From positions 52,317-116,316 of the forward strand of contig NZ_JAKILD010000017.1 of NCBI RefSeq assembly GCF_023283825.1: DNA of 64,000 nucleotides, read 5' to 3'. Origin of the DNA: Shewanella olleyana (lineage in GTDB: Bacteria > Pseudomonadota > Gammaproteobacteria > Enterobacterales > Shewanellaceae). Below, in pieces: positions 46,509-54,847 of the stretch. A program made the position numbers and the translations under genes. The notes beneath the pieces are model-generated. The model worked only from the letters and a program-made list of their open reading frames with translations. It did not search any database and was not told the origin of the DNA. Positions within the stretch are counted from its first letter, which is position 1. Each line of letters opens with the position of its first letter.

Positions 46509-47084
46509 ATGAACGTTAAACGCCAATCTGGGTTCACACTGCTGGAAGTGTTACTTGTTGCACTGTTGATGGGCTTAGCGGCCGCAGCTGTGACAATGAC
46601 CACCAGTACCGCAGGACCAGAGCAAGCGTTAACAAAAACGGCAAGAAAGTTTATTGCTACGACTGAATTGGTCATTGAGGAAACAATCCTAAGTGGCCAA
46701 TTTTTAGGTATTGTCGTTGAAGAAGATGAATATGAATTTGTCTATTACAAAGAAGGTAAGTGGGAACCATTAACCGGTGACCGCCAGCTTGCTCCGCAGC
46801 AAATGGAAGAAGGGGTGGAGTTAAGTTTATTGTTGGATGGCTTACCTTTAGTACAAGACGATGAAGATGATGAGTCTTGGTTCGATGAGCCTTTGATTGA
46901 AGAATCAAAAGAAGACAAAAAGAAAAACCCTGAACCACAAATCCTGCTATTTCCAAGTGGTGAAATGACGACGTTTGAGCTGAGTTTCTTAACAGATGAT
47001 GAGAACGGTAAAGAAGTCGAAATCTTGGTAGTCGGTGATGCTTTAGGGCGTTTAGCTATAGGAAGTTTCGATGAAGATCAGTAA
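46509..47084 (+). CDS. gspH: Minor pseudopilin GspH
   Basis: 191 residues with the prepilin site SG-FTLLEVLLVALLMGLAAA. The C-terminal part has a strongly acidic insertion of about 30 residues (QDDEDDESWFDEP, then ESKEDKKKNP) that is not in typical GspH and probably forms a surface loop. It overlaps gspI by 14 bases. Confidence 0.9.
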   Translation: MNVKRQSGFTLLEVLLVALLMGLAAAAVTMTTSTAGPEQALTKTARKFIATTELVIEETILSGQFLGIVVEEDEYEFVYYKEGKWEPLTGDRQLAPQQMEEGVELSLLLDGLPLVQDDEDDESWFDEPLIEESKEDKKKNPEPQILLFPSGEMTTFELSFLTDDENGKEVEILVVGDALGRLAIGSFDEDQ

Positions 47085-47439
47085 AGGCATGACCTTACTC
47101 GAAGTCATTGTTGCTTTAGCGGTATTTTCCATCGCAGCTGTAGCAGTAACCAAGAGTATTGGCGACCAAATGGCGAATTTACCCATTTTGGAAGAACGTA
47201 CTCTAGCTCAGTGGGTCGCGAGTAATCAGATGGTTGAAGCGCGTCTGATTCAGCAGTTCCCTGAACTTGGCACTAAAAATGGCCAAGTTGAACTGGCGGG
47301 AAAAGATTGGTATTGGCGTCAAGAAGTGATTAAAACGACGGACGACAATTTTAGAATGATAAGAGTTTTAGTCAGCGACGAAGATAGGTTTAACCGAATC
47401 GTTGCCCAAGTGAGTAGTTATGTTCACAACGAAGGCTAG
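47071..47439 (+). CDS. gspI: Minor pseudopilin GspI
   Basis: 122 residues, prepilin site KG-MTLLEVIVALAVFSIAA. The short WVASNQMVEARL region is typical of GspI. It belongs to the pseudopilus tip with GspJ and GspK. It overlaps both neighbours (14 and 20 bases). Confidence 0.94.
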   Translation: MKISKGMTLLEVIVALAVFSIAAVAVTKSIGDQMANLPILEERTLAQWVASNQMVEARLIQQFPELGTKNGQVELAGKDWYWRQEVIKTTDDNFRMIRVLVSDEDRFNRIVAQVSSYVHNEG

Positions 47440-48148
47440 TTCTCGACAATGCAGCCAAGCAGGTTTTACCCTGCTGGAAATGCTTATCTCAATTGCGATT
47501 TTTGCCATGATAGGTTTGGCGGCAAATGCCGTGCTATCAACGGTAATGAAAAATGACGAAGCAACGAAAGAGTTTTCGGTTCGTCTGAAAGCGTTGCAAC
47601 AAGGTTTCGGCATAATCGAACGTGACTTAGGTCAGATAGTCGCCAGAACACAACGTGGCTTGGACGGAGAGCGCACCAGTTCAGTATTTCAGACAGGCGA
47701 TAATATGCTGGACTCTGAAACCGAAGCATTAGTGTTTTTTCGTTTAGGTTGGCTAAATCCAGATGGCATGTTGCCCCGTGGTAGCCTGCAATCAGTGGCT
47801 TATATTGTACAAGATGGTCGATTAGAGCGTTGGTATTACCCATACCCTGAACCAGTAGTGGGCGCTGAACCGCTAAAAAGTTTAATTATCGAAGACGTCA
47901 TTGATATTAAATACTCCTTTTTTGTAGGAGAGAAATGGGAAACTGAAGTCGATGCATCTACATTGCCTTTAGCGATTGCCATGGAAGTCGAAATTGAAGG
48001 TCTCGGTATTATTGAACGACGTTTCTTACTACCAAAAGGCGGTAATAGTTCAAGCTCCGGTGATGACGGAAACGGCAGTGGTGGTAATAACGGTGATGAT
48101 GACAGTGAGCAGACTGACGAAAGTAGTGATACAGGTAATAACTCATGA
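47420..48148 (+). CDS. gspJ: Minor pseudopilin GspJ with a low-complexity tail
   Basis: 242 residues, prepilin site AG-FTLLEMLISIAIFAMIGLA. The core contains VRLKALQQGFGIIERDLGQI and FFRLGWLNPDGMLPRGSLQ, as in GspJ. The last 38 residues are a Ser/Gly/Asn/Asp run (SSSSGDDGNGSGGNNGDDD) that ordinary GspJ proteins lack; it may bind cations or be extracellular-facing padding. It overlaps gspK by four bases. Confidence 0.92.
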   Translation: MFTTKASSRQCSQAGFTLLEMLISIAIFAMIGLAANAVLSTVMKNDEATKEFSVRLKALQQGFGIIERDLGQIVARTQRGLDGERTSSVFQTGDNMLDSETEALVFFRLGWLNPDGMLPRGSLQSVAYIVQDGRLERWYYPYPEPVVGAEPLKSLIIEDVIDIKYSFFVGEKWETEVDASTLPLAIAMEVEIEGLGIIERRFLLPKGGNSSSSGDDGNGSGGNNGDDDSEQTDESSDTGNNS

Positions 48149-49149
48149 TGAAGCGTCAATTACCCGGTATTCGTAAACAGCGAGGTGTTGCCTTGCTAGT
48201 GGTACTGCTGATTGTGGCGTTAGTCGTCATTATTGCAACTAATATCACCAGCCGAAACCAGCTTTCCATGCGCCGAACTTTGAATTTAGCTCAGTACGAT
48301 CAGGCTTATTGGTATGCAATATCAGCTGAAGAACTGGCGAAAAAGACATTAAAGCAAGATATGGAAGACAGTGACGGCACTGTACATCTCCAGCAATACT
48401 GGGCACTGGCTGATGTTATTTTCCCCGCTGAATTTGGTGAAATTGGCGGTGAGATGATGGATATGCGTTCCTGTTTCAATCTGAATGCGTTATCGGTGAC
48501 AACATCAGAATTAGAAAATGGTCAACCAAAGTTAACCGTCGCTGCAATGCAATATAAAGCCTTACTAGTGGCGTTAGGTATGGATGATTTTGGGGCGGAA
48601 AGACTGACCCATACACTTATTGATTATATTGATGATAATACAACATCAATGCCTTATGGCGCTGAAGATGCCGAGTATGAATCTCGTAATGTGCCATACC
48701 GCGCTGCAAATACGTTATTGAATCATCGCAGTGAACTTAGAGCGGTGATGGGTTACAACCAGCAGGTGTATTTGACATTATTACCCTATATTTGTGCGAT
48801 TCCAGGTAATAATCAGCAGTTATTGAATGTGAATACCATTGAGGTTGAACAGGCGGCATTACTGGTTGGCATGCTAGATAATAAAATTAGCCTGAGCGAT
48901 GCTGAAAGCTTAATAAACCAAAGACCTGCCGATGGTTTTGAGACCGCTGCAGAGTTCTGGGAAAATAATACCCTTGCTAGTATCGCCATAGAAAGCAATA
49001 TGAAATCGAGCATTGTTGTCGATAGTAATTTCTTTTTACTTAAAGCAGGCGCTAGAGTGGATAACGCAACCTTTAGAATGGATAGCGTATTACAACGAAG
49101 CGGCAATAATTTTGACGTGCTGTCTCGCCAATATGGCGGTCAGCAATAA
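48145..49149 (+). CDS. gspK: Minor pseudopilin GspK
   Basis: 334 residues, site RG-VALLVVLLIVALVVIIAT without the +5 Glu, as is normal for GspK. The body holds DMRSCFNLNALSV and the repeated helical SAM-like regions, with NVNTIEVEQAALL. It caps the pseudopilus tip. It ends 63 bases before gspL. Confidence 0.94.
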   Translation: MMKRQLPGIRKQRGVALLVVLLIVALVVIIATNITSRNQLSMRRTLNLAQYDQAYWYAISAEELAKKTLKQDMEDSDGTVHLQQYWALADVIFPAEFGEIGGEMMDMRSCFNLNALSVTTSELENGQPKLTVAAMQYKALLVALGMDDFGAERLTHTLIDYIDDNTTSMPYGAEDAEYESRNVPYRAANTLLNHRSELRAVMGYNQQVYLTLLPYICAIPGNNQQLLNVNTIEVEQAALLVGMLDNKISLSDAESLINQRPADGFETAAEFWENNTLASIAIESNMKSSIVVDSNFFLLKAGARVDNATFRMDSVLQRSGNNFDVLSRQYGGQQ

Positions 49150-49212
49150 TGAACAAGCGAAACAACCCGCTGCAATTAGCATTGATGGCATTGCAGCTTG
49201 TGGAGAATAACA

Positions 49213-50415
49213 GTGTCTGAACGGCTTTTTATCCGATTAGGAAAAACATCAGAAAGCCCTTGTTCTTGGCTAGTGTGGTCAGAACAGGAGCAAGAAATCA
49301 TTGCCTCAGGTGAGTTAAGCGATGCTGCTAGTTTGAATAGCTTAACTGAGCGTGCCGGTAACCGTCCGGTTGATGTTTTAGTGCCTGCATCTAGCATGAC
49401 ATTGACGCAAATCAATTTGCCTGAAAAAAATCAGCGCCAAGCGTTAAAAGCATTGCCTTTCATGCTTGAAGAAACCATAGCCTCCAATGTTGAAGAAATG
49501 CACTTTGTGGTTGGTCCTCGAGATGGCGAGCAACTAAACGTTGTGGCAGTTGCCCATGAGCAAATGCAAGATTGGATGTCTTGGTTACTTGAAGCGGGCA
49601 TTAAAGTAAAACGCATTGTGCCAGATTGTTTAGCATTACCATTGGAGCAATGCCGCTGGGCAGCCCTTGATATGGGTGATGAGTTATTGCTTAGAACGGG
49701 TGAAGGTAGCGGAGTTAGCTTACCCAAAACCTGGTTAGATTTTGCATTGCCAAAACTGATGCCAGAAAAACAAGAAGATGAAGCACCGTTAAATATTGCT
49801 GCCTACAGTGAAGATTTAGTCTTTATGGACGCAGAGGTCGAACCAAAACCATTAGATTTACCTATGATGGTGTTGGCGAAAGGTATTTTACAAGCACCAG
49901 TTAATTTATTAAGCGGCGTTTATTTACCTAAGCGTGAATACAGTAAGCACCTAATGCTGTGGAAGAACGTTGCCATTATTGCTGCAGTTGCCATAGTACT
50001 TTCTTTGGTTAATAAAGGACTTACGATTCACCAACTAGAAAGCCAAACCGCTGAAGTGAAGCAAGAAAGTGAAGCTATCTTTAAGCGTGTTATTCCTAGT
50101 GTAAGCCGTATCGTTAATATCCGTAGTCAAATGGACTCGCAATTACGCAGTATGCAGGGGCAAGGCGGTGGAGCGGCATTTTTTGAAATGCTTGATGGTT
50201 TACGTGGCTCATTTGAGCAAGTGCCTGACTTGAAACCAAACTCATTACGCTTTGATGCCAATAGAAATGAACTTCGAATGCAAGTGACTGCTAAGACTTA
50301 TGATCAGGTTGATAAGTTTAAAGAACTTGTCGAAGCACGCTATGACCTCGATATGGGCGCAATTAACAGTGGTGAAGATGAAGTGAACACAACCCTGACA
50401 TTGAGAGGCAAATAA
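49213..50415 (+). CDS. gspL: Type II secretion protein GspL
   Basis: About 400 residues. The actin-like cytoplasmic domain has RQALKALPFMLEETIASNVEEMHFV and CLALPLEQCRWA. One membrane helix lies near residue 260, and the periplasmic ferredoxin-like domain ends the protein. It anchors GspE to the membrane. GTG 49213 is chosen with GGAG seven bases upstream; TTG 49198 in the same frame is less likely. Confidence 0.93.
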   Translation: MSERLFIRLGKTSESPCSWLVWSEQEQEIIASGELSDAASLNSLTERAGNRPVDVLVPASSMTLTQINLPEKNQRQALKALPFMLEETIASNVEEMHFVVGPRDGEQLNVVAVAHEQMQDWMSWLLEAGIKVKRIVPDCLALPLEQCRWAALDMGDELLLRTGEGSGVSLPKTWLDFALPKLMPEKQEDEAPLNIAAYSEDLVFMDAEVEPKPLDLPMMVLAKGILQAPVNLLSGVYLPKREYSKHLMLWKNVAIIAAVAIVLSLVNKGLTIHQLESQTAEVKQESEAIFKRVIPSVSRIVNIRSQMDSQLRSMQGQGGGAAFFEMLDGLRGSFEQVPDLKPNSLRFDANRNELRMQVTAKTYDQVDKFKELVEARYDLDMGAINSGEDEVNTTLTLRGK

Positions 50416-50416
50416 G

Positions 50417-50893
50417 ATGGAAAATTTGCAGACCTGGTGGAAAGGCTTAGCCCTTCGTGAGCAGCAACTCGTTGCCTGTTGTGGTGTGTTTGTCATCATT
50501 GGTATTTTGTATTGGGGCATTTGGAGTCCGATTTCTCAAGCAGCTGAAAATGCTGAGATGAGACACCAATCAGAATTACAAACCCTAAACTATGTAAAAC
50601 AAACAGCCAATAAAATTGCAGGCCTTAAACAGTCGGGTTCAAAACCAACATCAACGGGTAGTTTGAGTTCTGTAGTGAATCAGTTAGCGGGTCAATATAA
50701 GTTAGAGATTACTCGTATGCAGCCACAAGGGGATAAAATCCAATTGTGGATGGATGATGTACCGTTTGACAGTTTATTAAATTATTTGCATGAACTTGTA
50801 GAAGAGAAAGGCTTAACACTGGAAAGTGTCGATTTATCAGAGTCGGATATCGCAGGTTTTGTCAAAGTACGTCGTATTCAGCTGTCTAAGTAA
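50417..50893 (+). CDS. gspM: Type II secretion protein GspM
   Basis: 158 residues with a short N-terminal part (WWKGLALREQQLV), one membrane helix, and a periplasmic ferredoxin-like domain ending GFVKVRRIQLSK. It pairs with GspL in the assembly platform. It starts one base after gspL. Confidence 0.93.
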   Translation: MENLQTWWKGLALREQQLVACCGVFVIIGILYWGIWSPISQAAENAEMRHQSELQTLNYVKQTANKIAGLKQSGSKPTSTGSLSSVVNQLAGQYKLEITRMQPQGDKIQLWMDDVPFDSLLNYLHELVEEKGLTLESVDLSESDIAGFVKVRRIQLSK

Positions 50894-50905
50894 GCAGGTA
50901 TTGTA

Positions 50906-51667
50906 GTGAGTTTGATTAAGAAAATTATAATTGGCGTATTCATCTACCTTATATTTATGGTGGTTTATATTCCTGCTAATTGGGTTGTGGGTATTGCTCC
51001 ATTACCAAACAACATCAAAATCAGTGGCGTGACTGGCACGTTATGGCAAGGTAGTGCCGATCTTGTGTCTGTTGACCGTCGTTTGATAGAACAAGTAAAG
51101 TGGGATTTAAACCCTTGGGCATTACTTATCGGTACTGCTAATGTTGATCTGCAAATCGGTAGTCGTGCCACACCTGTGAGTGGTCAAGGTGATATTAGCT
51201 GGTCACTGTCAGGTATCTCGGCAGAGAATCTACGCTTTGAAGCCCCGAATCAGTTTTTACTAGGTAATGCTCGTTTACCTTTTAGAACGAAAGTAGAAGG
51301 CGATGTCAGTTTAATTGTCGAACGTCTTGAGCAAGGTGAACCTTGGTGTGAACAGTTAAGCGGCAAGTTATTTTTAAACCGTATTGATGTGAAAAATCAG
51401 TTTGGTGAATATCCGTTAGGTGATATTGCCCTAGGATTGAGCTGTGTAGACGGCATGGTGCAATTAAATACAGATGACACGATGAACACCATGGGAATTG
51501 AAGGTGTTGCATCACTTGGCGAGAATAATCGTTTCTCTGTTAGCGCTAAGATTAAGCCGACACCAGAACAACCTGAAGATTTAACTCAAGCATTATCTTT
51601 TTTGGGTAAACAAGATAGCCAAGGTTATTACCCAATTAATTATAATGGGGTTATTCCAGGTTTATAA
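50906..51667 (+). CDS. gspN: Type II secretion protein GspN
   Basis: 253 residues with one N-terminal membrane helix (IIGVFIYLIFMVVYIP) and a periplasmic region with ISGVTGTLWQGSADLV and VKWDLNPWALL, typical of GspN. Its role is accessory in several species. GTG 50906 is the start. It is the last gsp gene; no gspO or gspS is present here. Confidence 0.93.
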   Translation: MSLIKKIIIGVFIYLIFMVVYIPANWVVGIAPLPNNIKISGVTGTLWQGSADLVSVDRRLIEQVKWDLNPWALLIGTANVDLQIGSRATPVSGQGDISWSLSGISAENLRFEAPNQFLLGNARLPFRTKVEGDVSLIVERLEQGEPWCEQLSGKLFLNRIDVKNQFGEYPLGDIALGLSCVDGMVQLNTDDTMNTMGIEGVASLGENNRFSVSAKIKPTPEQPEDLTQALSFLGKQDSQGYYPINYNGVIPGL

Positions 51668-51694
51668 CTGAATCAGCTTACGTTGTAATTTAAT

Positions 51695-51724
51695 AAAAAG
51701 GCATGTGGATAACATGCCTTTTTT
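51695..51724. terminator. Bidirectional terminator after gspN
   Basis: AAAAAGGCATGT, five-base loop, ACATGCCTTTTTT, with symmetric A/T runs. It serves gspN (+) and yrfG (-). Confidence 0.88.
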
Positions 51725-51755
51725 GATCTTAGCGTTTAAGGGGCTTTTATTTTAG

Positions 51756-52427
51756 TTAATTGATATTGGCTAATAGATCATGGTGGAGCATTTGATAATC
51801 GTGGATAGCGGGGAAGTCAAAAAAGTCCTTATGAGGTTTTTGGCTATCAGGGTTAGAAATACCCAGTTGAAAACCAATACCTGCTTTTTTAGATGCTTCT
51901 AGAATATGCTCGTTATCATCAACAAATAAACAGCGACTAGGATCTAAGTTAAATTGTTTAATTGCATGCTGCCAAAATAATGGGTGTTCTTTAGGGTAAC
52001 CCGTCTCGTGACTTGAAAATGTCGCATCTAATCCATGGGCCAAATTGGTATGTTCTAGTTTTAACTCAAGGCTTTTCGGATGAGCATTGGTCATTAAAAT
52101 ACGCTGCTTACCAGCTTGATGAAGAGCTCGTAAGAAAGGCATACTATCTTGACGCATTTGGATACGCTCAACGAGTGAGTAGTGCAGGGTTAAAATATCT
52201 AAGCCTAATTTCTGTTGCCAATAATCAATACAATACCAATCTAAAGTACCTTCCACTTTTTGATACGACTGCTCAACTAATTGCTGTGCTTCTGCCACAG
52301 AAATTTGTCTTTGTTGACTCAGCTGCTGGGGCACCAGGGTTAACCAAAAATGGTTATCAAAATGCAGATCCAGCAAAGTGCCGTCCATATCGAGCAAAAC
52401 TGTGTCTATCTTATGCCAAGGAAACAT
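51756..52427 (-). CDS. yrfG: GMP/IMP nucleotidase (HAD family)
   Basis: 223 residues. HAD motifs are LLDMDGTLLDLHFDNHFW, LMTNAHPKSLELKLEH (with Lys later at GYPKEHPLFWQHA), and LFVDDNEHILEASKKAG. It fits the YrfG family, which hydrolyses GMP and IMP. It is divergent from nudE, as in E. coli. Confidence 0.93.
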   Translation of the reverse strand: MFPWHKIDTVLLDMDGTLLDLHFDNHFWLTLVPQQLSQQRQISVAEAQQLVEQSYQKVEGTLDWYCIDYWQQKLGLDILTLHYSLVERIQMRQDSMPFLRALHQAGKQRILMTNAHPKSLELKLEHTNLAHGLDATFSSHETGYPKEHPLFWQHAIKQFNLDPSRCLFVDDNEHILEASKKAGIGFQLGISNPDSQKPHKDFFDFPAIHDYQMLHHDLLANIN

Positions 52428-52506
52428 GAAAATTCCAGTTGTAGAATATAGCTAGGGTAGTAAGATTGTAACTTGTCTACGTAAATTCGTCATATATGAG
52501 GTCTTA

Positions 52507-53055
52507 ATGACAACTCGGCATAAAAAGCCTGAAATCTTGCATCGTGAAATCGTCGCAAAAAGTCGTTTATTTCAAATTGAGCAACTCCATCTTAAGTTTT
52601 CTAATGGGGTAGAGCGCCAATATGAAAGAATGAGTGGCGCTAGTCGTGGTGCAGTGATGATCGTTCCTGTACACCAAGGCAAGTTGTTATTAGCCAAAGA
52701 ATATGCCGCAGGCACCGATAATTATGAGCTTGGATTTCCAAAGGGATTGATTGATCCTGGTGAAGAAGCCATAGAAGCAGCCAACCGTGAGCTTCAAGAA
52801 GAGATAGGTTTTGCCAGTAAAAAACTCACTTTACTAAAAGAACTCAGTTTAGCGCCAGGTTACTTTGCCAGTAAAATGCAGATTTTTATTGCTGAAGATT
52901 TGTATGAAAGCACCCTAGAAGGCGATGAACCAGAACCGATAGAAGTTATTCCTTATCCGTTAGAACAATGGCAAACCTTACTCGACAATGAAGATTTCTC
53001 AGAGTCGAGAAGTGTCAGTGCGTTATTCCTCGCGCAGCAGTTTTTAGCAAAATAG
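52507..53055 (+). CDS. nudE: ADP compounds hydrolase NudE
   Basis: 182 residues with the Nudix box GLIDPGEEAIEAANRELQEE, matching GX5EX7REUXEEXGU. The N-terminal LFQIEQLHLKFSNG and ERMSGASRGAVMIVP fit NudE, which hydrolyses ADP-ribose, Ap3A and NADH. It is divergent from yrfG and precedes cysQ. Confidence 0.93.
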   Translation: MTTRHKKPEILHREIVAKSRLFQIEQLHLKFSNGVERQYERMSGASRGAVMIVPVHQGKLLLAKEYAAGTDNYELGFPKGLIDPGEEAIEAANRELQEEIGFASKKLTLLKELSLAPGYFASKMQIFIAEDLYESTLEGDEPEPIEVIPYPLEQWQTLLDNEDFSESRSVSALFLAQQFLAK

Positions 53056-53166
53056 TCGTTATAAATTAAAATAAAAACAAAATATTAGCCTAAGTTAACT
53101 ACAAAAAAACCTTAATTTGGTCTAACTTGACAGTATTCAGCGTATTATTTGGCGATTGGAGTCGTT

Positions 53167-53976
53167 ATGAAGCCAGAAGAAATTATTGAGCAAGTCATCA
53201 CTATTGCCACAGAGGCAGGTCAAAAAATTCATGACATTTATGTCAAAGGCGATTTTGACCGAGAAATAAAGTCAGATAATACACCTGTAACGTCTGCTGA
53301 CTTAGCAGCGAACGAAATTATTTGTGCAGGACTTGCGGCATTGACTCCTGATATTCCTATTCTTAGTGAAGAAGCTGCTGATATTCCTTTTTCTGAACGC
53401 GCTGAATGGCAACGATATTGGCTTGTTGATCCGCTAGATGGTACCGGTGAATTTATTGCTGGCAGTGGTGATTTTTCTGTCATTATCGCACTGGTAGAAC
53501 ATAATCGACCTGTGATGGGCGTGGTATATGTTCCTATGACCAAAGTGTGTTATTACGCGATTGCTGGTTTAGGAGCTTACAAGCGTGATAGCAAAAATGA
53601 AGTGCGCATCATGAGCCGACAAATTGAAAGTATCGAAGAGTCTGGATTAAAGTTAGCTGTTAGTCGCCGTCAAGATCCTCAATCAGTATTGAAATTATTA
53701 AGCCACCCTAAGAGCTGTGAGTTAGTCGTTTTAGGTGGAGCAGCATTAAAGAGCTGTTTAGTGGCTGAAGGGCGAGCTGACTGTTATGTCCGTCTTGGTC
53801 CTACAGGCGAGTGGGATACTGGCGCTGCGCAAATTATTTTGGAAGAAGCGGGTGGCTCATTGATGGATATCAATTTACAACCTATGAGCTATAACGAGCG
53901 TGAAACACTAGAAAATCCTAATTTTATTGTCGTTGGCAGCCCTAGTTTAGCTTGGGATGATATATTGACCACCTAG
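53167..53976 (+). CDS. cysQ: 3'(2'),5'-bisphosphate nucleotidase CysQ
   Basis: 269 residues. The metal-dependent phosphatase signature is DPLDGTGEFIAGSGDFSV, with SEEAADIPF and EWDTGAAQIILEEAGG. It removes phosphate from PAP, a by-product of sulfate assimilation. ATG 53167 has GGAG six bases upstream; a TTG at 53149 is an alternative start. A terminator follows at 54017. Confidence 0.94.
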   Translation: MKPEEIIEQVITIATEAGQKIHDIYVKGDFDREIKSDNTPVTSADLAANEIICAGLAALTPDIPILSEEAADIPFSERAEWQRYWLVDPLDGTGEFIAGSGDFSVIIALVEHNRPVMGVVYVPMTKVCYYAIAGLGAYKRDSKNEVRIMSRQIESIEESGLKLAVSRRQDPQSVLKLLSHPKSCELVVLGGAALKSCLVAEGRADCYVRLGPTGEWDTGAAQIILEEAGGSLMDINLQPMSYNERETLENPNFIVVGSPSLAWDDILTT

Positions 53977-54016
53977 TGACTATTTTTTATTAATTAGCTG
54001 AATAAATTAATAAAAC

Positions 54017-54041
54017 CAAGCCCTCTTCGGAGGGCTTTTTT
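54017..54041 (+). terminator. Rho-independent terminator after cysQ
   Basis: AAGCCCTC-TTCG-GAGGGCTTTTTT, a stable stem with a UUCG tetraloop and a T-run, 40 bases after cysQ. Confidence 0.92.
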
Positions 54042-54169
54042 GTGTCTGTTATCTAGCGCTTCTAGGTTATTGAGTAGTGATTGAGTAAAAATAAACTTAT
54101 TATGAACATTGTTTTTTATTTTGTTTGTTGTTAGTTTAGTCACACTTAAACATCTTAAAGGACAACCTG

Positions 54170-54847
54170 ATGGCGAGAAGGAAAGAACATACTCATGAAG
54201 AAATTCATGATATGGCCATTAAATCTGTGATGGAATACTTACAAACTGCCCAGCTTGAAAGCTTAAGTCTACGTAAAATCGCCACGCAAATTGGTTATGC
54301 ACCGAGTACTCTAATTAATATCTTTGGTAGTTATCAGCATTTATTGCTGTCTGTATCTGAACAGGTATTAACGGATTTATATCAGCAGTTAACGGTAAGT
54401 GTGGAAACAGCATCGGATCAAGATGTAAATCTGGCTAACAACACTAATGTTCATAACATTGAAGCGAATAAGGCTAGGGCGATTGAAGCGATTGAGATAA
54501 TGGCCCACAGTTACTTTCAGTTTGCTAATGACCATCCAGCTTGTTTTAAACTGGTATTTGAGTTGTCTGCACCAGAAGGAGTCGAGTTGTCATCAAAACA
54601 TAAGCTTGCTATTGATACATTGTTCAACTTAATTTCCGAGCAGCTAAATGTTCTTTTTGCTGAGACTAACCATGAGGATATTGTATTAATGAGCCGAGTA
54701 TTGTGGGGTGGTATCCATGGTTTAACTTGTCTTGCCATCGATGGAAAACTCTTTACCGAACAAGCAGCGTTACCCGCTATGCTCAGTAGTCATGTTCGAG
54801 GATATTTATTAGGTATGACTCAAGAAAAGGACTCTTCATGTTGTTAA
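54170..54847 (+). CDS. TetR-family transcriptional regulator
   Basis: 225 residues. The N-terminal helix-turn-helix is LSLRKIATQIGYAPSTLINIFGSYQHL. The C-terminal ligand domain contains AIEIMAHSYFQFANDHPACFKLVFEL, of the TetR_C WHG type. It overlaps the next gene by ten bases, so it probably controls the transport and acyltransferase protein in the same operon. Confidence 0.88.
   Translation: MARRKEHTHEEIHDMAIKSVMEYLQTAQLESLSLRKIATQIGYAPSTLINIFGSYQHLLLSVSEQVLTDLYQQLTVSVETASDQDVNLANNTNVHNIEANKARAIEAIEIMAHSYFQFANDHPACFKLVFELSAPEGVELSSKHKLAIDTLFNLISEQLNVLFAETNHEDIVLMSRVLWGGIHGLTCLAIDGKLFTEQAALPAMLSSHVRGYLLGMTQEKDSSCC

Noticed and set aside
53127..53150. TTGACA and TATTAT before cysQ
   Set aside because: The two boxes are only ten bases apart, too close for a sigma-70 promoter.
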